This document shows positions 43,464 to 52,700 of a stretch of DNA of 64,000 nt, piece after piece (position 1 is the first letter of the stretch; the number at the start of each line of letters is the position of its first letter). The notes below the pieces were generated by a model. It was not told where the DNA came from. It saw nothing but the letters and a program-made list of their open reading frames with translations, and did no database searches. The DNA comes from Sceloporus undulatus (Eukaryota; Chordata; Lepidosauria; Squamata; Phrynosomatidae). A program made the translations under genes and the position numbers. The DNA is taken from the NCBI RefSeq assembly GCF_019175285.1, contig NC_056529.1, positions 21,875,853 through 21,939,852 on the forward strand, in the 5' to 3' direction.

Positions 43464-46182
43464 TTGATCTCGCCTCTCCTATGAGATCGAAGCGTCAAAG
43501 ACCTTGTAATGTTCTTGTAAAACTGCAAATCCCAGGAGGGAGCTTCAGTGGTGTCGAACTGCATAGTTTCTACAGTGCAGATGCACCTTAAACATTTTCA
43601 GTTTAATGCTCTAAATGCTTTTTGTCCATTTAACTTCTGGCGGGTTGAGAGACAGCAGTGAAATGCTTTAAACAACTCAGTAAATAGTACGAAAGAGCTT
43701 TCAGTGGTCTTAAAGGAAGGCTGGTGGTCTCTTTCTCCTCTTGCAGGTATGCCTACATTGAGTTTGCTGGCAAGAGCTCCGTAAAGGCAGCCATGGAGCT
43801 GGACGAGAGCATATTCAGGGACCGCGTCATTAAGGTGGGTGCCTTTTTGGCAAAGCACACTGGATAGCCTTGATATCTTTCCCTTAGGGAAAAGTTAGCT
43901 ATTTGGAGTTGGGAATGCCTGCATTACATGCAAAAGGTCTCATTTGTATTGCTGGATATCTTCCATTCGAAAGGTATCAGGCAGCAGGTGACAACAGAGT
44001 CCATGTGAGCTGGGGAGATTTGGGGAATGGTGGTTCAAAAGAGGAGTGTTTCTAGGCTCAGATGGTGAGCTGACCAGACGTCCTCCTTTTCCAGGACCTG
44101 TCCTACACTTCCACCTTCTGTCCAGGAGGAATTCCAAAATCTCCTCCATTTTGAGCACAATGAAGAAGTCTCTATGAAAGGTTTCTAGTTCAGTCCCTAG
44201 CAGCATCTTCAGATCGTTGTTGTTTTCTGTCTTCAAGTCATTTCCGACTTATAGCGACCCTAAGGCAAACCTATCATGAGGTTTTCTTGGGCCTCATTCC
44301 CACTTAGAAATAAATCAGTTTGCGGTCCAAATCGATGGGCGACAGCGGACCACGGTTCCCATTACATTTGCCCTGATCGCATTTTTCCCCCTGTAAATTA
44401 ACCCACTTGTGGTTCACATTCATGAATGAATCAGTTCAAAATGATTTGGTTCCAGCTGGCCAAAGGAGAACTTTGAATCGATTCCAATCGGCTTGTGGTT
44501 CACACTTGCGTGGAATCGATTCATCCAAAAAGACGTGGAAAAATCAGTGTCAAAAAGACGCAAGTTAAATGGGTCTAGTGCATGGCTCTCTCCAAATCAG
44601 TTCAAGTGCAAACCATTTCATTTAAACCGGTTCAAAACCGATTTGTGATCCAGTTTAAAAGGTAGTGGGAATGAGGCCTTAGTATGTTTCTTCAGAGCGG
44701 GTTTGGCATTGCCATCCTTTGAGGCTGAGAGAGTCTGACTTGCCAAAGGTCACCCCATAGATTTACATGGAACAAAGAATCTTTCCTGGAATCTGCAGCT
44801 GACAGTCAGAAAGGACAGCACTTTTCCAGATGGACCCCTGGTCTGACTCAATACAAGGCTGGATTCCTATATTCTTTCAGGTTCTGCCCAAAAGGACCAA
44901 CATGCCAGGGATCAGCACTACCGACCGTGGCGGCGCCCGGGCTCATTTCCACGGCCGGGGAGCTTTGTCGCGCCGTGGCATCTTCTGCAGCGGGCAGCAC
45001 GCAAGGCCACGCGGAAGGGTCTACAGGTGAGCAGGCAAACGGAAGGAGAAATACGGTGGGGAGAAGATAAGGAAGGATTCTGCCGGAAAATCCAGAGGCT
45101 GGCATTTTCTCTGAAGATGCCAGCCACAGATGCTGGCGAAACGTCAAGAATAAACTCTTCTAGAACATGGCCGTATATCCCAAAAAAACCACAAAAAACC
45201 TCCTAGATACTTCTTGTTTTCATCAGAAACCTTCCCAAAATGGTGACCTTCACTTCCCCATTTTGGGAAGGACTCTGACGAAAGAATAAAATACTTGGGA
45301 GCACAGTCAGGAGGTGCAGCCCATAGCAGGAAAGGTTGAGAAGAGACATTGCCCCACTTCTGCAGTTGGGTTAGAGGTCCACCTTCTGTCCTTGTTTTTG
45401 CAATGCCGCCTCCTGGCTACTACTTTGCACCCTGCCAACCGTGCAGGTGGTGCTTTTTCATCCAAGACAGTTCCACCCTTTGGGTCCTGTTCATCTGGGG
45501 ATTTGCAGAAGTTACTAAACAGCCGCAAAGCAAGCCCTGCAGCTGAAGGAGAATCTCTTTCTCCTGTCCTGTCTTTCTGTGGGACTCTTGGAAGCGAGTC
45601 CAGCCTAAAAGGGCACCAATGCCTGGGCTCTCGCCATTGCAGCTGCCTCTCTGCTTTAACATCACTTGGGCACCTGGGAGGCCAGCAGGGTCCGTTCAGC
45701 TCCATGAAAGCAATGAATCTGGCGCTGGAGCAGTACCCCTTGGCAGTGGGCTTTCATTTATTTCCCTCCCGTATCAGAAGGGATAGAAGTGAGCAGTGGT
45801 TTGCTGCCCAGCAGCATGCCATACCTGACAGCCGTTCACCTCGGTGTCCGTGGCGCAGCTGGTTTGGAGTGTCCCTGGGAGCAAATGTGTCACCTGTGTT
45901 GCTGTTGCAGCATCAATGTGCCGCTTTGACAGCCTTGCCCCAGATTTCCTGAAATGGGAGGTCTGCCTTTTGTGCCAAGCGAGGTGCATTAGCCTGGGCA
46001 CTGCAGTTCTTGTTGCTGCTGTTAATGATAATATTGATAATAATGATAATAATAATATCCCACTCCCCGCTCCCCAAAGTTGGAACTCAAAGCATCTTTA
46101 AAAACATGCAAACGTGAACCATATAGAATTAAACTGAGACAGGAATCATTCAGATGTTTTAGAGTTAGGGGGGATGATGAAA

Positions 46183-46229
<47 letters not shown>

Positions 46230-47293
46230 TTATATTTATATCCCGCCCTTTCCCCAAAACTGGGACTCAGAGTGGCTTATAAGACTAGAAACAGTGCAAT
46301 TAAAAACATAGAAAAGTGTTACATTAAAACAGAATTAAATTATTACAATATTAAAACAAATTGCATATAAAAGAATAAAATATAGCTTAAAAGATACACA
46401 TTTTTTAAAAAATGCAATCCCCTGGATGTTAGCAGACTGCAACTCCCAGCATCCCTCACATTGCTAAGCATATATCGGTTATCTGGGTGGTGTAGTCTAC
46501 TAATATCTGGAGAGCTGCCTTTTGCCTGAGAGCAGCTGCCTGTTTGCCAGTTTAGACCAGCCTTTCCCATCCTGCTGCCCTTTAGATATCCCAACCTTGT
46601 GAAAGGAGAGAAAACATGATTGAAATGACTAGAAACCTGCTCTGTTGGAGCAGTGTTGAGGCTGAAAGATGCTGCCATAGACGTGGCTTTTCATGCGGCA
46701 AGTTTCCAAAACGCAGCACCTACGTAACCTTTTCTGTCCATAAAGCAGTCGGTTCTGCAGCCCTCAATGCAGCCTGACAAGTGCACTTGAAATCAATTAT
46801 ATATATGATGGAAAGCCTGGTCAGGGCCAGATATTGATCAACAGGGGGGAAAAATCTTGATCCTTCCAGCGACGGAGAAAGCGGCTTAGATGAAGAGAGC
46901 GCTGATAAGTTTGACATCTGGCAGACCTTCCTAGACCTCTCTGGGGTCTGAGCTGGTATGTGGCATCTCTCCTTATGTGGAGCATCGGATGGAAAGAAGT
47001 CTTAAATCAGGTGTGGATAACTGTGGCCTTCCAGATATTGAACTGTAGCTCCCATAAGCTGGGGCTGATGGGACTTTCAGTCCAACGTTATCTTGAGGGC
47101 CGCAGTTGGATGGGTTCATCATAGATGGATTCATCCGGAATGCACCTTCTATGGCATGGTTGTATTTGAAAGCAAACAAGTGTGTTTTCTAGGAACCAAG
47201 TGGTTAAAAACTTATTGCAAAGGTGAGGATGTGTTTGTGTTTTCCCTCTCTAGGGGCCGCGGAAGACTATCTCCTTGGTATGCGCCCTACTAG
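39542..47293 (+). CDS. PABPN1L: PABPN1L (embryonic nuclear poly(A)-binding protein 2)
   Basis: This is an RNA-binding protein of the PABPN1 family; the mammalian and frog relatives act in oocytes and early embryos on poly(A) tails. Seven exons join in frame. An acidic/coiled segment ([20 protein letters not shown]) precedes one RRM with RNP2 IYVGNV and RNP1 KGYAYIEF split over exons 4 and 5. [10 protein letters not shown] linker and an Arg/Gly-rich tail ending SPWYAPY before TAG follow, closely matching the family's SWYSPY-type end. The first exon has no in-frame ATG, so the N-terminus is incomplete. The order CBFA2T3-PABPN1L-TRAPPC2L agrees with the human locus. Confidence 0.92.
39978..40019. 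repeat. AAT/ATT microsatellite
   Basis: AAT units switch to ATT units; the run sits at the edge of a repeat with a TATCTCACC...GCGGCTTACA segment. Confidence 0.9.
40377..40482 (+). CDS. PABPN1L: PABPN1L exon 2 ([18 protein letters not shown])
   Basis: The ELEAIK motif is the conserved start of the coiled-coil segment in PABPN1-type proteins. Acceptor GCGCAG, donor GTAGGG, phase 1 out. Confidence 0.88.
40720..40962. mobile_element. Penelope-like inverted-repeat element, family 1, with perfect 13-bp target duplication
   Basis: The element (40733-40949) lies between two copies of CAGTATCTGCTGT. The right arm carries a GCCAGC/GCTGGC hairpin followed by GAAACGTC, and the left arm is its inverted counterpart. 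Confidence 0.85.
41149..41380 (-). mobile_element. Full tRNA-headed SINE
   Basis: A minus-strand copy with clean tail TGTGCCTTCAAGTCATTTCT and head. Confidence 0.78.
41571..41638 (+). CDS. PABPN1L: PABPN1L exon 3 (RRM start, SIYVGN)
   Basis: The translation [15 protein letters not shown] holds RNP2 of the RRM. Acceptor TTGCAG, donor GTAAGC, phase 0 out. Confidence 0.93.
41775..41873 (+). mobile_element. CR1 LINE 3' end
   Basis: TTGCATTGAGCAGTGGGTT-like sequence runs to TCCCTTCCAACTC...GATTCTATG, the characteristic CR1 terminus. Confidence 0.6.
41867..42078. repeat. Palindromic hAT-like MITE, well preserved
   Basis: The arms GTCTACCCTGTAGAAATAAT and ATTAATTCTGCAGTGTAGAT are inverted over 212 bp. 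Confidence 0.7.
42232..42478 (-). mobile_element. tRNA-headed SINE
   Basis: A minus-strand copy beginning with TTG repeats, in PABPN1L intron 3. Confidence 0.75.
42558..42664 (+). CDS. PABPN1L: PABPN1L exon 4 (RRM middle), ends at a GC donor
   Basis: The exon encodes [20 protein letters not shown] and [15 protein letters not shown]. Keeping the frame into YAYIEF requires the exon to end at AAGG with the intron starting GCAAGT. Confidence 0.93.
42918..43155 (-). mobile_element. Full tRNA-headed SINE
   Basis: A minus-strand copy in the PABPN1L GC-AG intron, with head to GCCATGCTGGCTCT. Confidence 0.78.
43330..43590. repeat. Palindromic MITE split by an AAT-tailed repeat
   Basis: MITE arms surround an AAT run (43415-43459) and a short GATCTCGCCTCTCC segment. 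Confidence 0.6.
43747..43834 (+). CDS. PABPN1L: PABPN1L exon 5 (RRM end, RNP1)
   Basis: The translation [20 protein letters not shown] then SIFRDRVIK contains RNP1 and the last RRM helix and strand. Acceptor TTGCAG, donor GTGGGT, phase 0 out. Confidence 0.94.
44215..44765 (-). mobile_element. tRNA-headed SINE split by a hAT-like element
   Basis: The SINE tail and middle (44215-44285) continue at 44684-44765. The DNA between is the 44286-44683 element. Confidence 0.75.
44286..44683. mobile_element. About 400-bp hAT-like MITE inserted in a SINE
   Basis: GCCTCATTCCCACTTAGAAA at one end and GTAGTGGGAATGAGGCC at the other; sister of 35419-35834. Confidence 0.78.
44881..45026 (+). CDS. PABPN1L: PABPN1L exon 6 ([15 protein letters not shown], Arg/Gly-rich)
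   Basis: The exon encodes [20 protein letters not shown] and an Arg/Gly/His-rich stretch, the family's methylated RG-type tail. Acceptor TTTCAG, donor GTGAGC, phase 2 out. Confidence 0.92.
45097..45201 (+). ncRNA. Penelope-like arm with a hammerhead-ribozyme-like core
   Basis: CTGAAGA (45111-45117) is followed by the perfect 6-bp hairpin GCCAGC/GCTGGC (45119-45124 and 45132-45137), GAAA (45138-45141) and CGTC (45142-45145). This is the conserved order of a hammerhead: CUGANGA, stem II, GAAA, minimal stem III and NUH. The predicted cleavage point would follow C45145. A short stem I of a few pairs is possible. Activity and transcription are not shown. Confidence 0.55.
46183..46227. repeat. ATT microsatellite
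   Basis: About fifteen ATT units followed by a TTTATATCCCGCCC repeat end. Confidence 0.95.
47254..47293 (+). CDS. PABPN1L: PABPN1L terminal exon ([12 protein letters not shown], stop)
   Basis: This tiny exon completes an Arg codon and encodes [12 protein letters not shown] before TAG (47291-47293). The aromatic SPWYAPY end is diagnostic for the PABPN1 family. The acceptor is TCTCTAG. Confidence 0.92.
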
Positions 47294-48494
47294 ATGGTAA
47301 AATGAGAGGACCCAAGCAGTGGAAAAGAATTGGGGAGGAAATGCAGGCAAGCCCATCAAAATGAAGACTGTTCTCATCTATTGATCTCTTGTGAGTTATT
47401 TGTGTTGAGTTGTCATTCTTCTAACAAAAAAATTGCAGAGGATTCCTACCTTCTTCTCAGATACAACAAAGACCTTTGTCAGCATCAGAGAAGACCTTTG
47501 TCGACACCCGAGGCTTGCGGACTGTCATATGGGTGCGCAAAAAGGACCCTTCTGATTGTGTTTTGGCACTGCTGCGTGAGTTATCTAGACAGTGGATAGA
47601 AAACTAAAGCCTCACCATAATACCTGGACTGCCCTTTCCTTTCTCTATCCCACCTTGCGATATTAGGTATCCTGGATCATGCTGGAAAGTCCGTCGGTTG
47701 GTCTCCTTGGCACAGCTGATAATTCCTTGATTCTGCCCATTGAAAGGGGTTTGAGGAGGTAGGCAAGGAGTGTGCAGATAGGGTTTTTTATATATACACC
47801 GTGCTTAAACCACATAAGGACTTGGCTCCCAGGAACGATGCTGGGTCTACTCCTTAAAGGGATGTGAACACGATTGAGCTGTAGAAACCTGGCTTGTAAA
47901 AATACCTTTTTCCTTTCCTATTGGTGTAAAATAGTACCTTGAAACCTGTGAAGATGGTTGAGTTTATAGAGGAGGGGGAAAAAGCATCACCTTGTTTTTA
48001 TAAATTGCACCATGCAAAGTCCAGTCTTACATTGTCCTTAATTTGCCTTTCACTTCTAGTCCTCCTGCAGTAGCCAAAGAGAAAATAGAAAAGAAACGTG
48101 TGCTCTGTTCTCTAACTTAAACATCCAGTTTAAGCTCTATAATTGCAGAATGGGAGGTGTGCAATCTTACCTTTTAGCAGATGGAAAAGGGTGACCTTTG
48201 GATTTGGGCGAGTGAAAAAATGTAATGTTTTCAGTAATAGTGTTCTTTTTAAAAAATGGTTCCCCGGGGAAATGTTTCCTGCACTTGACCCGACTGAGAT
48301 GAGCGAGAACATGGCTCCCACCTCTTTCAAGGGGTTTGTGGCGGAGTATTTCCCAGGTGAGTAATGACTGGGCAGATGTTGAAGGGAAGCAGAGTGAAAA
48401 ATTGGGATTCTGTATGAAAGCCTTCATGCCTATGAACAGAAATGCAGTTTTGTCATAAAGCTGTTTTGTAAGATGTTAAATATATTTTAAGCAA

Positions 48495-48500
48495 AATAAA
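48495..48500 (+). promoter_or_regulatory. PABPN1L: Candidate PABPN1L poly(A) signal
   Basis: AATAAA lies 1.2 kb after the stop codon in repeat-poor DNA; transposons begin 290 bp later. Confidence 0.5.
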
Positions 48501-48784
48501 TGATTCTACTAATTAAACCAAACCCACAACGAAAGCCGTGGCTGTGGCTCTGTCTCCTAATTTGCCTCTGTAGCAAGCGCCTTTAATAACGGAACAGGAT
48601 GGAGAAAAGTAAGCACTGCCCTATATATTTGGGGGAGGTGTGAATATTTATTCAGACTATTTTGGGGTGCCATGTTCTGACTATCACCCCATTGTCCCTT
48701 TTTTCTTTTAATCCACATCTTTTCATAGATGGGAAGCTAGCATGCTGCTTAAATCATTAATCCTGCAATCTGTCCAACATGAAA

Positions 48785-49275
48785 ACTTACAGAATCCTAG
48801 AGTTGGAAGAGACCCCAAGGGCCATCCAATCCAACCCAATTGTCCCATTCAGAAAGACAGTCAAAGCCCTCCTTGTGACAGATGGCCATCCAGCCTCTGT
48901 TTCAAAACCTCCAAAGGAGGAGAGACCACCATACTCCAAGGAAGCAAATTCCGCTGTTGAACAGCTCTTGCCTTGAGGAAGTTCTTCCTAATGTTTAGGT
49001 GGAATCTCTTTTCCTGTAGTTTGCATCTAATGATCCTATTCTCTGGAGCAGCAGAAAACAAGCTTGCTCCATCCTCAACAGGAAATCCCTTTAAATGTTT
49101 AAGCAGGGCTCTCACCCCTTAACCGTCTCTTCTCCAGGCTAAATATACCTAAGCTGCTTCCCATAGGATGGTTTCCAGACCTTCCACTATTTTGGTCGCC
49201 CTTCCCTACACCTGCTCCAACTTGTCACAATCCCTCTTGAACTGTGGTGCCCAAAACTGGACACTTGATTCCAGG
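48785..49275 (-). mobile_element. CR1 LINE 3' end (minus strand)
   Basis: It begins GAATCCTAGAGTTGGAAGAG and runs through TTCTTCCTAATGTTTAGGTG and CTTCTCCAGGCTAAATATAC, the reversed CR1 3' region. Confidence 0.82.
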
Positions 49276-49351
49276 TGAGGCATGTCTTTAGGAAAATTTG
49301 CAATGAGACTGGCCCTAAAATCTTGGGGCTGTCTTAGATGGCTGGGCCAGT

Positions 49352-49540
49352 TTGGGTAGGGGTTTGCGTGCTGGACTACGACTCTGGAGACCAGAGTTCA
49401 AGTCTCTGCTCATCCAGGGAAACCCACTGGGTGAGCTTGGGCAAGTCACATTCTCTCAGCCTCAGAGGAAGGCAATGGCAAACCTGGCCAAGAAAACACT
49501 CGGATAGGATAGTCAAGAGTCAATTTGAAGGCACATAACC
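49352..49540 (+). mobile_element. tRNA-headed SINE
   Basis: A plus-strand copy with head GTGCTGGACTACGACTCTGG and a shortened tail, between PABPN1L and TRAPPC2L. Confidence 0.72.
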
Positions 49541-49631
49541 ATTTTGTGTGGAAAATGCCTCATTATAGCACCAACTTCCCTTTCTCTACCTTGGTAAGCA
49601 ATGAGTCCAGACCAGCTGACTGTGAAGAGGA

Positions 49632-49637
49632 TTTATT
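49632..49637 (-). promoter_or_regulatory. TRAPPC2L: Candidate TRAPPC2L poly(A) signal (minus strand)
   Basis: TTTATT on the plus strand reads AATAAA on the gene strand, about 95 nt after the stop codon. Confidence 0.5.
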
Positions 49638-49729
49638 TTACACAGCATGACTTGAGACAGCAACAACACATATTATATACAGGACATAATAAATATGTAC
49701 AGCGATGTGCAGTGTTCTAGATGGAAGCT

Positions 49730-49775
49730 TCAGCAAACCTGAACCATCATGGAAGTCACCATGTTGTCAAAGGCC
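49730..49775 (-). CDS. TRAPPC2L: TRAPPC2L exon 5 ([14 protein letters not shown], stop)
   Basis: The exon completes an Arg codon, then encodes [14 protein letters not shown] and TGA. The acceptor on the gene strand reads CTTAG. Confidence 0.94.
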
Positions 49776-52700
49776 CTAAGAGAGATGCAGAGACAGGGTG
49801 AGGGAAGCAGCAAATGTGTGGGAGCAAAAAACCAGTCCAAAGAAACCACCTAGTTAACATTATGAGAGAATACGTCCCACTCTTATGTCATAGCTTGGAA
49901 AAGCTGAGAACTATAAAAACAGCACTCTCTCCAGAGGCAAAAGTAGGTGGGACTTTACTCATCATAAAATGTTAAGAGGTGCCAGTAAACTCCTATTAGT
50001 ATTAGATGGCTTTTTGTGATAACTAGCGTTTGCATCAGCTCCACCTTTTGAGTGAATGCAGCTTATGGGGTTTTAAGGCACTTGATCTAACAGTTTAAAG
50101 CTTAAAACTAAACAGCCATAAAACAACATTCTCTTTAAAAGCAGAGAATACCAGTTATCCTTTAAAAAACCACATCAAATACTATTAAAAAAATCCCAGG
50201 GATCAGGACAGACTCGACTTGCCACAGCGAGGATAATGCAGAAGGAACCAAGCAAACACATCAAGAGAAATTAAAAGATATAGCCATGTTAGTCTGTAGA
50301 ATCGGTATGGAGAGATCTTGTCGCACCTTTGAGACTAACAGAAATAAAGAAGTTGGCAGCATGAGCTTTCATAGACTTAGTCTACTTCCCCAGATGCATG
50401 TAGTGGAAAGAACCCCAATATTTGGGCAGCACATGAGATATGTCCCCTCTCTCCAGAGGCCACCCACCTTCTCCCACTGTGGACTCACCTGGATTGGATC
50501 TGGTCCCCGGGGTTATAAAAGGGGTTGCACATGACGTCTGTGTAAGAATTATGCAGCTTCCTGAACATCTGGAAAGAGAAACAGTCTCATTTGAATGCCA
50601 TAGGAACTGGGGAATCAGAATGAGCAGAGGCCCACCCAGAGAGGGGTTGTCCTGGACTTACGCTTCGGATTTCGTTGTCTCTTAGCGCTGTGTTGGAAGA
50701 ATCCACCACCATCACAAACTTCACCTTGGAATTGGTCACGTAGCCGTATCTGCTTGTTCAGTCAAGGAAAAGTGTGGTGGGAACATAGGAAGCAAGCGCA
50801 ACCATTTAGCTGAGCACTGTCTACCCAATGGCTAGAAAACCTGTGGTCCTCCAGATGTGGCAAGACTAAATTTCCCATCAATCTGGGACTGCTAAGAACT
50901 GCAGTCCAAAATCATCTGGAGAACTCCATGTTTCCTAGCCCTGGTTGTACTTAACTGCCATCATCTTTCCAGTATTTCAGATCTGTTTTCTTCTAGATGC
51001 GAGAGGATTCAACCTCTGTCTTTCCTTCACGGAAATGACATATTTACTCTGAGTCCTGGTACTGGCCACAGACAAATCTGCCAATTCCACTCTAATGCAG
51101 GTTGATCCTCGCCTCTTTAGGAGTGGAATCCCAGATAGAGACTGAGTCTCCTTTATCCAAATTACTTGGGACCAGAAGTATTTGGGATTTCTTTAGGATC
51201 TTGGAATATCTGCATATACAGTGGACCCTTGTTATCCGCTGGGGTTTGGTTCCAAGATCCCCCGTGTATAACAAAACCTGCGTATGCTCAAGTCCCATGA
51301 AATATGACATAGCAAAATGATGTCCCTTATAAGAAATAGTTGAAATTTATCCTTTTTTGGAACCTTTTCAAACCGTGAATAAAAAACCCGTGTATAAGAA
51401 GGGCCAACAATGAGTCCAGACCTGCTGACTGTGAAGAGGGAAACCAGTACATCACATAACATCTTGGGGTGGAACCTAAGTCTAAACACGAAATTCATTT
51501 ATATACATCTATATACATCTTATACTCATAACCTGCAGGTAATTTTATATACAATGTTTTCAATTGTTTTCTGCATGAAACAAAGTTTGTGTACACTGGA
51601 CCATAAAAGCAAAGGTGCCAGTATCTCCGCCACCCATTAAGACAAAGTTTGGACTTTGGACCATTCTGGGATTCCAGATAAAGGAGACTCGATCCGTAAC
51701 AACAACATTTGTCTGGAGTAGTCTGCCAGGGCAGCAAGGAGTGATGCTAAGGAATAATCTTAGGGAGAGGGAGAGATGGGCAGCCCAACTCCATTGGGCC
51801 TTGCCTGAGAAGAAGACGGCCCTCCCTCAGTCCTTCTGCCTCGGTCCAGGCCTCAGGGGGAGAGAAGCTTTGCTGGACTGTCCTCCTCCCCACTTCCATT
51901 CCCTTCTTCTTTTGTGTATTCTCTTTTTAGATTGTAAGCCTGAGGGCAGGGAAATGTCTCATTTAAAACAACGTAAGCCGCTCTGACAGCCTTTTGGCTG
52001 AAGAGCGGGGTATAAATACTATAAAGAAATAAAAATGATTGATAAGTACAGTGTGTCTGCATTATATACAGGCACGTTTTATGTGGATTCCAGCATATGC
52101 TGGAAGTGAGGGAGGCGTGCGCCAGAAGGAAACAATGGTGTGCGGCGTGCACCCTGCCATCGCGCATCCGTGGGCACGAGCCCCATTCATTTGAATGGGG
52201 CTTGAGGATCCGTGTTTTTTCCTTTACGTGGGAAAAGTACGCAAAGGACCGGATCCCCGCGTAAGGGAAGGCGGGCTGTAATAAGAAATCCTCTCCACCC
52301 TCTTTGAAGATACACCTTGTAGTCCTCGGTGGGGTACAAGAGCCCCAGGTAGAGCTCCCTCTGGTCCACCAGGGCCTTGCCCATGGCCGAAATCTTCTCG
52401 TCCACCACGTCGAGGGAGGTGTGCACCGTGTAGTGGAACTTCAGCTCGTTCTCCGTCGGGACGCTCTTGATGTACAGCGGATAGTTCTGGGGAAACAAGG
52501 AGAAGATCCAGCGGCCGACGCCACAAGCATGAACTCCCCCTCCTCCAAGGCTGGCCTAAGCGGGGCCTGTCCTGACCAGCTTTAATTCAGAAGCCCCCCA
52601 ATGGGCTGGGAACCACAGGGCCCTCCGGACAGCACCCCACTGCAATTCCCAGCAGCCACTGGGGAGCAATGCTGGCATTTGCAGCCCCACAAGAGATCTG

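Larger units (their letters stand above)
42665..43746 (+). other. PABPN1L: PABPN1L intron 4, GC-AG type
   Basis: The donor reads AAGG|GCAAGT and the acceptor TTGCAG|G. Outside the C at position 2 the donor is a near-perfect U1 match, as is usual for GC-AG introns. The intron contains a SINE (42918-43155) and a split palindromic MITE with an AAT repeat (43330-43590). Confidence 0.85.
45027..47253 (+). other. PABPN1L: PABPN1L last intron
   Basis: The intron begins with a one-armed Penelope-like repeat that keeps a full hammerhead-like core (45097-45201). AAT/ATT microsatellites follow near 46020-46230. The 45300-45960 block is open over 212 codons but shows no recognisable protein. Confidence 0.6.
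47294..49729. other. PABPN1L 3' UTR and the convergent intergenic region
   Basis: PABPN1L and TRAPPC2L converge here. The first 1.2 kb is repeat-poor and ends at AATAAA (48495-48500), so it is probably the PABPN1L 3' UTR. A CR1 end (48785-49275) and a SINE (49352-49540) follow, then the TRAPPC2L 3' UTR. Confidence 0.55.
50750..52313 (-). other. TRAPPC2L: TRAPPC2L intron 2, probable U12-type (minor spliceosome) GT-AG intron
   Basis: On the gene strand the frame forces the donor to GTATCTTC, which shares the GTATC core of the U12 consensus GTATCCTT. Before the acceptor lies TTCCTTGAC, a full match to the U12 branch consensus TTCCTTRAY. Its branch A is 12 nt from the AG, within the narrow U12 window, and the gap is not pyrimidine-rich. 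The intron also carries a Tigger2-like element with a second transposon inserted. Confidence 0.8.

Noticed and set aside
45314-45952. 212-codon open frame in the last PABPN1L intron
   Set aside because: Cys/Ser-rich low-complexity translation without homology. The PABPN1L frame is complete without it.
52187-52313. Continuation of TRAPPC2L exon 2 into the downstream open frame
   Set aside because: The frame stays open (LQRGWRG...), but the conserved GYVTNSK follows only after splicing at GTATCT.
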